Assembly (NCBI GenBank): GCA_963781725.1
Contig: CAWAGV010000001.1
Span: forward strand, 496,001 to 560,000
DNA: 64,000 nucleotides
Source: BOG-931 sp963781725
GTDB lineage: Bacteria; Pseudomonadota; Alphaproteobacteria; Rhizobiales; Xanthobacteraceae
Direction: 5' to 3'
The position numbers were made by a program, and so were the translations under genes. The stretch's first letter is position 1; each line of letters starts with the position of its first letter. The notes beneath the pieces are model-generated. The model saw only the letters and a program-made list of their open reading frames with translations. It had not been told where the DNA came from and made no database searches. Shown piece by piece: positions 52,984-61,764 of this stretch.

Positions 52984-54248
52984 TCGTAGCGCAGCGCTTC
53001 AACCGGATCGAGCCGCGCCGCCCGCCAAGACGGATAGAGTGTCGCCAAAAGCGACAAGCCGAGCGCCATTACCACGACCGCGGTGGTCTCGCGAACGTCC
53101 ATGTCGGCGGGCAATTTGGAAAGGAAATACAGTTCGGGCGAGAACAGTTCGGTATTGGTCAGCCACGAGATGAAATGCCGGATCGACTCGATGTTGAGGC
53201 AAATCAGCGTACCAAGCAGAAAGCCGACCAGCGTACCGACCACGCCGATCGAAGCACCCGTGATCAGGAAGATGCGCATGATCGCGCCTTGCGACGCGCC
53301 CATCGTGCGCATGATCGCGATATCGCTGCCCTTGTCCTTCACCAGCATGATCAGGCCGGAGACGATGTTGAGCGCCGCCACCAGCACGATCAGCGTCAGG
53401 ATCAGGAACATCACGTTGCGCTCGACTTCGAGCGCGTTAAAGAACGTCGCGTTACGCTGGCGCCAGTCGATCATGTAGATCGGCCGGGCCGCCGCATCGG
53501 TGACGAGCTTGCGAAAACTGTCGATGCGGTCGGGGTTGTCGGTGTAGACCTCGATCGCGGTGACGTCGCCCGAACGGTTGAAATAGGCCTGCGCTTCCGG
53601 CAGCGGCATGAACACGAACGCCGCGTCGTACTCCGACATGCCGATCTCGAACACGGCGGCAATCTTGTAGGACTTGATGCGCGGCGTTGTCCCCATCGGC
53701 GTCACGGCGCCGCGCGGCGCGACCAGCGTCAAGTTGTCCCCTGCCCGCAGTGAAAGCTGCTCGGCGAGCCGCGATCCGATCGCGAGGCCCTGCCCCTGAT
53801 CGAAGCCGTCAAGCGTGCCTTGCTTGATGTTTTTGGCGACCGACGTGAGCTTGGTCAGATCGGCGGCGCGGATCCCGCGCACCAAAACACCCGATGCGTT
53901 GAATGGCGACGACGCCAGCGCCTGGCCTTCGACGATCGGCGCGGCCAGCCGCACGCCCGGGATTTTTGATACCCGATCGGAAACCGCTTCCCAGTCGGTC
54001 AGCGGGGACTCCAGCGGTTGAATCAGCAGGTGGCCGTTAAGGCCCAAAATCTTGGTCAGCAATTCCTGGCGGAATCCGTTCATCACCGCCATCACGATGA
54101 TCAGCGTCGCAACGCCGAGCATGATGCCGAGGAACGAAAAGCCGGCGATGATCGAGATAAAGCCTTCCTTGCGCCGCGCGCGCAGATAGCGCAGCGAAAG
54201 CATCCATTCGAATGGAGCAAAAGGATGGGTGCCGGTCGAATCGGCCAT
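52980..54248 (-). CDS. lolC: Lipoprotein-release permease LolC/LolE
   Basis: A 422-aa membrane subunit. Start at ATG 54248 (MADSTGTHPFAPFEWMLSLR); upstream open frame is not conserved. The first helix follows RYLRARRKEGFISIIAGFSF, then a large periplasmic domain (about residues 55-275), then an FtsX-type three-helix region (MFLILTLIVLVAALNIVSGL, with GASQGAIMRIFLITGASIG). Alphaproteobacteria often have a single permease (LolF-type) in place of LolC plus LolE; only one is present here, so the assignment to C or E is nominal. proS is 91 bp upstream. Confidence 0.93.
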   Translation of the reverse strand: MADSTGTHPFAPFEWMLSLRYLRARRKEGFISIIAGFSFLGIMLGVATLIIVMAVMNGFRQELLTKILGLNGHLLIQPLESPLTDWEAVSDRVSKIPGVRLAAPIVEGQALASSPFNASGVLVRGIRAADLTKLTSVAKNIKQGTLDGFDQGQGLAIGSRLAEQLSLRAGDNLTLVAPRGAVTPMGTTPRIKSYKIAAVFEIGMSEYDAAFVFMPLPEAQAYFNRSGDVTAIEVYTDNPDRIDSFRKLVTDAAARPIYMIDWRQRNATFFNALEVERNVMFLILTLIVLVAALNIVSGLIMLVKDKGSDIAIMRTMGASQGAIMRIFLITGASIGVVGTLVGFLLGTLICLNIESIRHFISWLTNTELFSPELYFLSKLPADMDVRETTAVVVMALGLSLLATLYPSWRAARLDPVEALRYE

Positions 54249-54339
54249 TCGGTCTGGGTCCCCGCGAGTGGACGGAGTTTCACACGATTCTGGCAGTTTC
54301 AAGCCTGGAAACGTTGCCGAAGGCCGCGCCGCGCACAGG

Positions 54340-55662
54340 CTAGGATGCGACCCGGACCACCGCATCGGCCGGCGACATCAGTTCCCGCGCGCCGTCGGAG
54401 CGCTTTTTGACCTCGACTTTGCCTTCGGCCAGCCCGCGCGGGCCGACCAAAATCTGCCACGGCACGCCGATCAGGTCAGCGGTGGCGAATTTCACGCCGG
54501 GCCGCTCATCGAGATCGTGATAGAGCGTGTCGACGCCCTTGGCCCGAAGTTCCGCATAGAGCTTTTCACAGGCCGCATCGGTATCGCCACCGCCCTGCTT
54601 CAGGTTGAGGATCATGGCCCGGAACGGCGCCACCGGCTCCGGCCACTTGATGCCGGCGTCGTCGTGGAACGCCTCGATAATGGCGGCCACCAGCCGGCTT
54701 GGCCCGATGCCGTAGGAACCGCCGTGGATTGGATGATCCGCTCCGTCAGGCCCGGCGACCACCGCCTTCATCGGTTCCGAGTACTTCGTGCCGAAATAGA
54801 AAATATGCCCGACCTCGATGCCGCGCGCCGAGACCTTCTTGTCCTCGGGAATCGCGGCGAAGGCCGCGGGATCATGTTTTTCGGAGGTTGCGGCATAGAG
54901 CGAAGTCCACTTGTCGACGATCGCCTGCAAGCGGCCGATATGGGTGAAGTCGACATCCGGTCCGGGAACCTCAAAGTCGAGATAGTCCTTGTGGCAGAAC
55001 ACCTCGCTTTCGCCGGTCTCGGCCAGGATGATGAACTCGTGAGACAGATTGCCGCCGATCGGGCCACTCTCCGCCACCATCGGAACTGAGCGCAGTCCCA
55101 TCCGCGCGAAGGTGCGAAGGTAAGCGACGAACATGCGATTATAGGCATGTTTGGCCCCTTCGAAATCCAGGTCGAACGAATAGGCGTCCTTCATCAGGAA
55201 CTCGCGGCCGCGCATCACGCCAAACCGCGGCCGGACCTCATCCCGGAACTTCCACTGAATATGATAGAGATTGAGCGGCAGGTCTTTGTACGAACGGACG
55301 TACGAGCGAAAGATCGCCGTGATCATCTCCTCGTTGGTCGGACCGTAGAGCATGTCGCGCTCGTGGCGGTCTTTGATCCGCAGCATTTCCTTGCCGTAGG
55401 CCTCGTACCGGCCGCTCTCGCGCCACAGGTCGGCGGACTGGATGGTCGGCATCAAAAGCTCGACCGCGCCGGAGCGATCCTGCTCTTCGCGCACGATCTG
55501 ACAGACTTTCTGTAGCACCCGCAGCCCCAGCGGCAGGAAGGCGTAAATTCCGGCCGCCTCCTGACGGATCATTCCGGCCCGCAGCATCAGCCGGTGGGAC
55601 GCGATCTCCGCCTCTTTTGGGGTCTCGCGCAGGATGGGCAGGAAGTATTGGGACAGGCGCAT
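54340..55662 (-). CDS. proS: Prolyl-tRNA synthetase (short alphaproteobacterial type)
   Basis: A 440-aa class II synthetase. Motif 1 region: AGMIRQEAAGIYAFLPLGLR; motif 2: YHIQWKFRDEVRPRFGVMRGREF (cited as a block); motif 3: GGSYGIGPSRLVAAIIEA. The anticodon-binding domain follows (QILVGPRGLAEGKVEVKKR). It lacks the roughly 180-residue editing insertion found in E. coli ProS (572 aa); this lean form is normal in alphaproteobacteria. Start at ATG 55662. Confidence 0.96.
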   Translation of the reverse strand: MRLSQYFLPILRETPKEAEIASHRLMLRAGMIRQEAAGIYAFLPLGLRVLQKVCQIVREEQDRSGAVELLMPTIQSADLWRESGRYEAYGKEMLRIKDRHERDMLYGPTNEEMITAIFRSYVRSYKDLPLNLYHIQWKFRDEVRPRFGVMRGREFLMKDAYSFDLDFEGAKHAYNRMFVAYLRTFARMGLRSVPMVAESGPIGGNLSHEFIILAETGESEVFCHKDYLDFEVPGPDVDFTHIGRLQAIVDKWTSLYAATSEKHDPAAFAAIPEDKKVSARGIEVGHIFYFGTKYSEPMKAVVAGPDGADHPIHGGSYGIGPSRLVAAIIEAFHDDAGIKWPEPVAPFRAMILNLKQGGGDTDAACEKLYAELRAKGVDTLYHDLDERPGVKFATADLIGVPWQILVGPRGLAEGKVEVKKRSDGARELMSPADAVVRVAS

Positions 55663-56145
55663 GAAATCTCTTGAGTATTCGTGTTGGGCGGCTTCGCATT
55701 GCGGCGGCGGCAGTGAAGCCGCAACGGCCGCCGAATTACAAGGCCCGGGTCTCCCGCCAGCCAGTTTCGCCGCCGTCTTGGCCCGGACGGACGGAACCGG
55801 CAGCGGTATTTATTTGCTCCCGGGCGGGCTTCGCCTCGTGACAAGACTAGGCAGATCAACTACGACTGTCAGCGCGATCCCGAGGCCACGCGAGCAATCG
55901 CGGGAACATCGGGGAAGCGGTCCAAGTCTTGGGAGGATCCCCCGACGCGCAGCGCCCACCGCGACTACGGATGGAAGCGGAGATTCGACCAAGAAAATCG
56001 CGCAGATCAGGGTTTAGATTAGGAATTTCAAGCAGGGCCCTCGCCCTGCTTTTCTTTTTGGCCAATGGGCGGGGGCGGCGGCCCAAAGGCCTGGCTTGCG
56101 AACCCCCTCAAAGGACCTCGCCATCCCATTGATTCGCTGGCCAAT
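55663..56145. other. Intergenic region with an orphan plus-strand terminator
   Basis: No gene could be supported in these 483 bp. The proS promoter should lie near its left end. A strong rho-independent terminator on the plus strand (56032-56059) has no plus-strand gene before it, apart from a weak 59-codon frame starting at GTG 55839 with no family features. The piece at about 55830-56030 could encode a small RNA. Confidence 0.45.
56032..56059 (+). terminator. Rho-independent terminator, no assigned upstream gene
   Basis: Perfect 7-bp stem GCAGGGC / GCCCTGC, loop CCTC, followed by TTTTCTTTTT. The orientation is plus, opposite to all genes around it, so it implies an unannotated plus-strand transcript. 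Confidence 0.8.
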
Positions 56146-56448
56146 CTATCGCCCAGCGTTGCCATCCGCGCCGGGTCCGGTCATGTGCAGGCCAAACGGG
56201 GCCAGCAGGCCCTCCAGCGTCACCAGACGGTCGGCGTAGACGACATAGCAGCCGGCGAACACGGCCAGCGAAACGAGAGTCGTCCACACCAGCTTCCTTT
56301 TCAGGTGCGGCACGGCCGGCGCGCCCGGATCGGTGCCAGGGGTGACCTCGCCCTGCTCGTCCTGCCGGTGCACACCCCAAGGCAGCACGGCGAACAGCAC
56401 GACCCACCAGATCAGAAAGAAGATCGCGAGGCCGGTGGTGACGGGCAT
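56146..56448 (-). CDS. DUF1467 membrane protein
   Basis: A 100-aa protein from ATG 56448 (MPVTTGLAIFFLIWWVVLFA). Two transmembrane helices flank the DUF1467 signature (LPWGVHRQDEQGEVTPGTD, then PGAPAVPHLKRKLVWTT). The family is found next to mce and proS across Hyphomicrobiales; its function is unknown. It starts 31 bp after the epimerase gene on the same strand. Confidence 0.9.
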   Translation of the reverse strand: MPVTTGLAIFFLIWWVVLFAVLPWGVHRQDEQGEVTPGTDPGAPAVPHLKRKLVWTTLVSLAVFAGCYVVYADRLVTLEGLLAPFGLHMTGPGADGNAGR

Positions 56449-56479
56449 GGGTTGGCTCCGGTGGGTTGGCTCCGACGGC

Positions 56480-56884
56480 TCAGCTCTGTTCCAGTTCCAC
56501 GAGGGTACCGGAGAAATCCTTCGGGTGAAGGAACAGCACCGGCTTGCCGTGCGCCCCGGTCTTCGGCTCGCCGTCGCCGAGCACGCGGGCCCCGGCGGCC
56601 TTGAGGGTATCGCGGGCGGCGCGGATATCGTCCACTTCGTAGCAGATATGATGCATGCCGCCGTCCGGATTGCGCTCGAGGAATTTGGCAATTGGCGATC
56701 CTTCGCCGAGCGGCTCGAGCAATTCGATCTTGGTGTTCGGCAACGTGATGAAAACCGTGGTCACTCCGTGAGCCGGCTGCGGTACCGCGGCCGATACGTC
56801 CGCGCCAAGGACGCCGCGATAGACCGCCGCGGCCTTGCCGAGGTCGGGCACGGCGATCGCAACATGATTGAGCCTGCCGATCAT
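56480..56884 (-). CDS. mce: Methylmalonyl-CoA epimerase
   Basis: A 134-aa VOC-fold metalloenzyme interconverting the S and R forms of methylmalonyl-CoA in propionyl-CoA use. Start at ATG 56884 (MIGRLNHVAIAVPDLGKAAA). Metal ligands are His in LNHVAIAV, His in GGMHHICYEVDDI and Glu in TLVELEQS; TKIELLEPLGEGSPIAKFL is typical of the family. Neighbours DUF1467 and, beyond the GTPases, rnj match the usual regional order. Confidence 0.94.
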   Translation of the reverse strand: MIGRLNHVAIAVPDLGKAAAVYRGVLGADVSAAVPQPAHGVTTVFITLPNTKIELLEPLGEGSPIAKFLERNPDGGMHHICYEVDDIRAARDTLKAAGARVLGDGEPKTGAHGKPVLFLHPKDFSGTLVELEQS

Positions 56885-56922
56885 GCTTCCACCTCTCCTG
56901 CGTCCCGGCAGGGTTACAACTA

Positions 56923-58194
56923 TTACCGGCCGAATTTGGCCTTGAGCTGATCCCGGATCGGCCCCAGGATACTGGTCTTCTGCTTTTCGGCCCCGGCCAG
57001 TATGTCCTGCACGATGTCTTTGGGCGAGCGTCCGCTCCAGCCGGCGTCCCGGAAATAGATGTTGGCGGCGTTGCCGACGACATAGGTGCTCCACGCTGCG
57101 GCCAGCCCCTGCGGCACCGCTGTGATCACGGTGCTGGTGCCGAAGGTCACGGTCCGCAGCAGGTCGGAGGCGACGTGCAGGCCGTATTCGGCGGCGGCGG
57201 TCAGTCCCCAGGCGCGCAGGATTTCCAGCACCATGCTTTGCGCATTGCTCAACGAGAAATCGGTGCCATAGATCGCGCCGATCCGCTGCACCAGAACGGC
57301 ATCGGTCGCCATGCCGCCGAGGATATCGAATACCGGCACCGGCGTGACGCCGACCACTAGCGCCTTGCCGAGCATGAAATAATTGATCAGGCGCGCCACT
57401 TCCTTGCCGCGGACCTGCTGCTTGAGCGCCTTGATGCGGTCGCTGACGTCGGACGCGAACAGGCTGGCGTTGAGCGCGATAATGGCCTTGTCCTCGCGAT
57501 CGAGGATTTCCAGCATGCGCGCTTCCAGCGCCTCGATCTTGGGCTTGGGCTGGAAGGTCACGATCTCGATCGAGCCGTCCGGTTTGTGAATTTCCCGCTC
57601 GGCTTCCTTTGGGGCGGCTGCGGCAAAAACGATATCGGCGGCGCCCAGCCTGTTGCCGACCTTGCGCAGGATCGATTCCGAGATTTCGCGGATCTGGCCC
57701 GGCCCATAGAGGTCGGCCTTGTTGATCACCAGCAGCATCGGCTTGTGCAAGTCACTGAGCTGCCGGAAGGCCTCGATCTCAACCCGGTTAAGATCGCCAT
57801 CGGCGACGAACAGCACCAGATCGGTGTAGCGCACCGTTTCCTCGGCAAGCTTGCCGCGCAGTTCGCCGGCCGCCTCGTTGATGCCGGGCGTATCGACCAG
57901 CACCAGCTTGGTGTTCTTGAAACCGGTCTTGGAAATCTTGTCGGTCGAGCCGTGCTCGGCGGACACCGCAAAGATCGTCTCGCCCGCCAGCGCATTGAGC
58001 AGCGCGCTCTTGCCGGACCCGACCTCGCCGAAAGCCGCAATTTCCAGACGGCCGTTCTCGAGCTTCGCGGTGAACTCCTCGATCTCGTGCATTTCCTTCT
58101 CGACGGCGCCGCGCTCCTGCGGGCGTAGCCGCTTGTCCTCGGACAACCGCCGCAGCGCCTCGACCGTATCGGGCAGGATGGATTGGTCGTTCAT
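56923..58194 (-). CDS. Era/YcjX-like GTPase with C-terminal DUF697-like membrane region
   Basis: A 423-aa GTP-binding protein. A helical N-terminus (about residues 1-45, rich in Glu/Arg) precedes the G domain: G1 GEVGSGKSALLNAL (about residue 56), switch Thr in GSTDKISKTGF, G3 LVDTPGINE, G4 VINKAD. After about residue 270 come weakly hydrophobic segments (GKALVVGVTPVPVFDILGGM, and TVTFGTSTVITAVPQGLAAA) like the DUF697 region of membrane-associated GTPases. The C-terminus (GAEKQKTSILGPIRDQLKAK) is basic. It begins 6 bp after a second GTPase gene, so the two probably work together. Exact role unknown. Confidence 0.85.
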   Translation of the reverse strand: MNDQSILPDTVEALRRLSEDKRLRPQERGAVEKEMHEIEEFTAKLENGRLEIAAFGEVGSGKSALLNALAGETIFAVSAEHGSTDKISKTGFKNTKLVLVDTPGINEAAGELRGKLAEETVRYTDLVLFVADGDLNRVEIEAFRQLSDLHKPMLLVINKADLYGPGQIREISESILRKVGNRLGAADIVFAAAAPKEAEREIHKPDGSIEIVTFQPKPKIEALEARMLEILDREDKAIIALNASLFASDVSDRIKALKQQVRGKEVARLINYFMLGKALVVGVTPVPVFDILGGMATDAVLVQRIGAIYGTDFSLSNAQSMVLEILRAWGLTAAAEYGLHVASDLLRTVTFGTSTVITAVPQGLAAAWSTYVVGNAANIYFRDAGWSGRSPKDIVQDILAGAEKQKTSILGPIRDQLKAKFGR

Positions 58195-58200
58195 GTGCGC

Positions 58201-59196
58201 CTAAGCCCCCGGTGCAGCCGCGGCTTCAAAGTGCAATTGCTGTCCGGCACGCGGCGGAAACAGCCGCGCCAGCAAGCTCGTGAGCCCGCGCAGATCCGGC
58301 GACGGCTTGCGAAGTTCGAGCCGCATTGCGCCCCGGGCATCCTGGATTTCCCGCTCGACGGCACTCGGAGCGGCGGCAACCGAGACGGCATTGGCGGGGG
58401 AAAATCCGGCCGGCATCTTGGCGCGGATCGAGACCAGGATCGTGTCGCGATCGGACGCACTGAACTGATCGGCCTTGTTGAGGACGACGTAGAGCGGCTT
58501 GCCGGACGCCATCAGCCGTTTGATCGCCGCAACTTCCGGGGCGCGCAAATCCTGATCGACGACGAACAGCACGCCGTCGTTCGCGGCGGCGTTCGCCACA
58601 ACGGCTGCGAGATGCCGCTCGTCGGCATCGATGGGGCCGGCATCATCGAACCTGATGATGTCGGCGGCATCCGATGCACCGGCGCCTGCCTGCACAAGGC
58701 TATCAATCAAGGTGGATTTGCCTGAATACGCCGGGCCGGTGACCGTCAGCGTCGCGCGCGCCGGAAGCACCACACGAGGGGGTTCTGCGGGCACCGCAGC
58801 AGGCGGCGGCGCGATCGCCGGTTTCCTGGACGCAGACGTCTGTTGTTTGCCGCGTTCCCATGTCCGCGAAATCGTATCCGCCCGCTTCGTCACGATGTCC
58901 ATCGGCAGCGGAATGTCCGGCGCCTTGCCCGGCAGGCTGGCCTTGGCCGGCGGCGAAGACAGCCGGTGCAACCGGACCCATGACACCGATCCGACGAGGA
59001 TGAAGAAGCACAGCAGAACGATGCCGTAGATCGCGATGATGTAGGGATTCTTCAGCGTATCGAAGGTCACCGCGATGTTGGAAATCAGCCAGACGCCGAA
59101 GAACAGCACCGCCCCGGCAATCGCCGCGATAGCGATGCGGAACAGTATTTCGGGCTTGCCGGCAAACACCAAAAGCGGCGCAAACCACTTAAACAT
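58201..59196 (-). CDS. Membrane-anchored GTPase-like protein
   Basis: A 331-aa protein from ATG 59196. Two N-terminal transmembrane helices (IAIAAIAGAVLFFGVWLISN and PYIIAIYGIVLLCFFILVGS) are followed by a Pro/Ala-rich linker (about residues 75-145) and a G domain: G1 GPAYSGKSTLIDSL, a DDAG segment in the G3 position, VLFVVDQDL, and G4 VLNKAD. Catalytic residues of G2/G3 are less canonical than in its neighbour, so activity may be weak or regulated. The pair of GTPases sits between mce and rnj, where I would expect few or no genes in related genomes. Confidence 0.82.
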   Translation of the reverse strand: MFKWFAPLLVFAGKPEILFRIAIAAIAGAVLFFGVWLISNIAVTFDTLKNPYIIAIYGIVLLCFFILVGSVSWVRLHRLSSPPAKASLPGKAPDIPLPMDIVTKRADTISRTWERGKQQTSASRKPAIAPPPAAVPAEPPRVVLPARATLTVTGPAYSGKSTLIDSLVQAGAGASDAADIIRFDDAGPIDADERHLAAVVANAAANDGVLFVVDQDLRAPEVAAIKRLMASGKPLYVVLNKADQFSASDRDTILVSIRAKMPAGFSPANAVSVAAAPSAVEREIQDARGAMRLELRKPSPDLRGLTSLLARLFPPRAGQQLHFEAAAAPGA

Positions 59197-59275
59197 GTGG
59201 GTCTAAATCCCTGATTTCAGGAAAATATGGATCGCCGGCCGCGAACGCAACGAGGCCGCCAGGCCGCCGTGCCCT

Positions 59276-59339
59276 TAAACCGGCAGGACATTAAACCGGC
59301 AGGACATTAAACCGGCAGGACATTAAACCGGCAGGACAT
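59276..59339. repeat. Four perfect 16-bp tandem repeats at the end of rnj
   Basis: Unit TAAACCGGCAGGACAT (plus strand) occurs four times without a mismatch. On the coding strand each copy ends GTTTA and so carries a TAA; the first copy encodes the last residues of RNase J (HVLPV) and its stop. Because 16 is not a multiple of three, any reading frame entering the array meets a stop within three copies. Confidence 0.92.
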
Positions 59340-60991
59340 GGACGTGGCAGATCGGCCGCTTGTTCCAGCGCTCGCCAATGGCGCCGCGGACCGCCCGGCG
59401 GACCGCTTCCGCAACGCTGTCCGGATCGCGCCGCCGTGCCTTTGGCATGGACTTCGAACGCTTCCTCGACGGCATCGCGGGCGATCTCCGCCATCGAGGC
59501 ACCGGAAGCATCGGTTTCCGGGATACCGATCAGTTCGATTTCCGGATCGGCCACCAGCGCACCCTTCTCGCTCAGCGCCAGCGCCACTGAAACCACGCCG
59601 GCGAAGCTCAACCGCCGCCGCGCGGCAATCGAACGGGACTCGGCACTGACCAGCAGCGAGCCATCCTTGTAGAGCCGTCCGGACGGTACTTCGTCGATGA
59701 TTTCCGCACCATCGCCGCCGAGCCGCACCAGATCGCCGTTATGGCAGATCAGGACATGCGGCACGCCCGCGCCGCGGGCCAGCGCGGCGTGTTCAGCCAG
59801 ATGAAGCGCTTCGCCATGCGCCGGGACCAGGATTTTGGGACGCACCCAGCTGATCATGTCGAGCAACTCAGCACGCCGCGGGTGGCCGGAGACGTGAACC
59901 AGATGCGTACGGTCGGTAATGACCTCGACCCCCTGGGACACCAGCCCGTTGATGACGCGGCCGACCGCCTTCTCGTTGCCGGGAATGGCGCGCGACGAAA
60001 AGATCACGCGGTCGCCCTTCGACAGTGTGACTTCGGGATGCTCGTCCTCGGCGATACGGGAGAGCGCAGCTCGCGGCTCGCCCTGGCTGCCGGTGCAGAG
60101 CGCCAGGACCTTATCGGGCGGCAAATAGCCGTAGCTCTCGACGCTGCGGAAATCCTGCACGCCGTCGAGATAACCGGTTTCACGGGCAACCTGCGCCACG
60201 CGTTCCATCGCGCGGCCGACAAGCACCACTTCGCGGTCCGCGGCGCGCGCGGCTTCGGCGACAGCGCGGACGCGCCCGACGTGAGAGGCGAAGGTCGTCA
60301 CCGCAACGCGGCGAGGCGCAGTACGGATCAGTTCGGCAAGCGTGCGCGCAACATCGGACTCCGACGGCGAGCGGCCTTCGCGCACGGCATTGGTGGAATC
60401 GCCGATCAGCGCCAGCACGCCCTCGTCGCCAAGCGCGGCCAGCCTCGCCTGGTCGGTCGGCGCGCCGATGATCGGCCTGGGATCGATCTTCCAGTCGCCG
60501 GTGTGCACCACAATGCCGGCCGGGGTGCGGATCGCCAATGCATTCGATTCCGGAATCGAGTGCGCGACGTTGATGAATTCGATGCCAAACGGTCCGAGCG
60601 TCAGGCTGCCGCCGACCGGGACGACTTTCACCGGAATTTGCGGCGCGCGGGGCTCCGACAGCCGCTTGGCCTCGAATAGCGCCGCCGTGAACGGCGTCAT
60701 GTAAAGCGGTACTGTGAGCTTCGGCCACAGATCGATCAGCGCGCCGATGTGATCCTCGTGGCCATGGGTGATGACGAGGCCGACGATGTTCTTCCGTTCC
60801 TCGATGAGAAAGCGGATATCCGGCAGGATCAGATCGACCCCGGGGAGTTGCTCCTCGGATGCAAACGACACGCCGCAATCGACAATCAGCCACTGCCTTC
60901 GGCGCTGGTCGCCAAAGCCGTAGACCGAGAGATTCATCCCGATCTCACCGATGCCGCCGAGCGGCGCAAATACCAGATCGCCCTGTGCCAT
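59323..60991 (-). CDS. rnj: Ribonuclease J, with an apparent one-base insertion near the 3' end
   Basis: Metallo-beta-lactamase/beta-CASP ribonuclease for RNA decay and maturation. The zinc motif is LVITHGHEDHIGALID (about residue 76); beta-CASP blocks LIGDSTNAVREGRSPSE and VRPKILVPAHGEALHLAEH follow. At EEAFEV the frame leaves the family sequence; the rest, PKARRRDPDSVAEAVRRAVR then ERWNKRPICHVHVLPV, is in the next frame and ends at 59323. Removing one base of the CC at plus 59449-59450 restores a 555-aa protein of normal length. Read as it stands, the frame ends at 59291 inside the tandem repeat with a wrong tail. The catalytic core is untouched. birA's stop overlaps its ATG. Confidence 0.92.
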
Positions 60992-61764
60992 CAGTGCACG
61001 CCCCGCCCGCTTGCAGCGACTGGAAACACGTCGCCCGCAGTAATGGTCTGCACCATGCCGTCCGCAAGCCGCAGCAGAAGGTGGCCGTAGTCGTCGAGCG
61101 CTTCGAAGCGGCCGGTCAGTTCGCGGTCGGGCAGCTTCACACGAATGTCCTTGCCGATCCCCTGCGCCCGCGCGAGCCAGTCAGCGCGGATACCGGCAAA
61201 GCCTGTGCCACGCTGCCATTGAGCGAGCCGCCGCGCCATGGCGCCCGACAGTGTGCAAAACAGATCGTCGGCGACGACAGTTGCGCCGGCGCTCGCGAGA
61301 TCGGTCGCGGGATAAGCCACGTCCGTTGGATGGTGCATGCAGTTCACGCCGATCCCGATAGCGACCGCGAGCCGTGAGCCTGCGGCCTCGCTTTCAATCA
61401 GGATGCCGGCGAGCTTCTGCATTCCGCACAGAATGTCATTCGGCCATTTGAACGCAAGCTTGTCCCGCAAGGCAGTGGCACGGCTGGCGATCGCATCATG
61501 AACGGCCAGCGCCGCCACGAACGAGAGTTCCGGAGCGCGCTCAGGCGCGGCCGGATCGCAAACAAGCAGCGTCGCATAAAGGTTGCCGGGCGTCGAAACC
61601 CATTCCTTGCCATGCCGGCCGCGACCCGCAGTCTGCTGGCGCGCGGTGATCCACAGCGGTCCGGTTTCGCCCGAGCGTGCTCGCGCCAGCGCCTCGGTAT
61701 TCGTCGACGACAGCGTTTCGTGGGCCGAGAGGCGGAAACCGGCCGCCGCGGGATCAAGTTTCAT
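60991..61764 (-). CDS. birA: Biotin--[acetyl-CoA-carboxylase] ligase
   Basis: A 257-aa biotin protein ligase activating biotin with ATP and attaching it to carboxylase carrier proteins. The biotin-binding signature is QQTAGRGRHGKEWVST; KWPNDILCGMQKLAGILIE and VAIGIGVNC follow, with a small C-terminal SH3-like domain (GRFEALDDYGHLLLRL). There is no N-terminal winged helix, so it is not a repressor like E. coli BirA. One-base overlaps (TGATG) with both nuoN upstream and rnj downstream point to one transcript with the nuo operon. Confidence 0.95.
   Translation of the reverse strand: MKLDPAAAGFRLSAHETLSSTNTEALARARSGETGPLWITARQQTAGRGRHGKEWVSTPGNLYATLLVCDPAAPERAPELSFVAALAVHDAIASRATALRDKLAFKWPNDILCGMQKLAGILIESEAAGSRLAVAIGIGVNCMHHPTDVAYPATDLASAGATVVADDLFCTLSGAMARRLAQWQRGTGFAGIRADWLARAQGIGKDIRVKLPDRELTGRFEALDDYGHLLLRLADGMVQTITAGDVFPVAASGRGVH

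Noticed and set aside
55839..56018. 59-codon plus-strand frame before the orphan terminator
   Set aside because: Ser/Pro/Thr/Arg-rich sequence, no clear ribosome site and no family; an RNA seems at least as likely.
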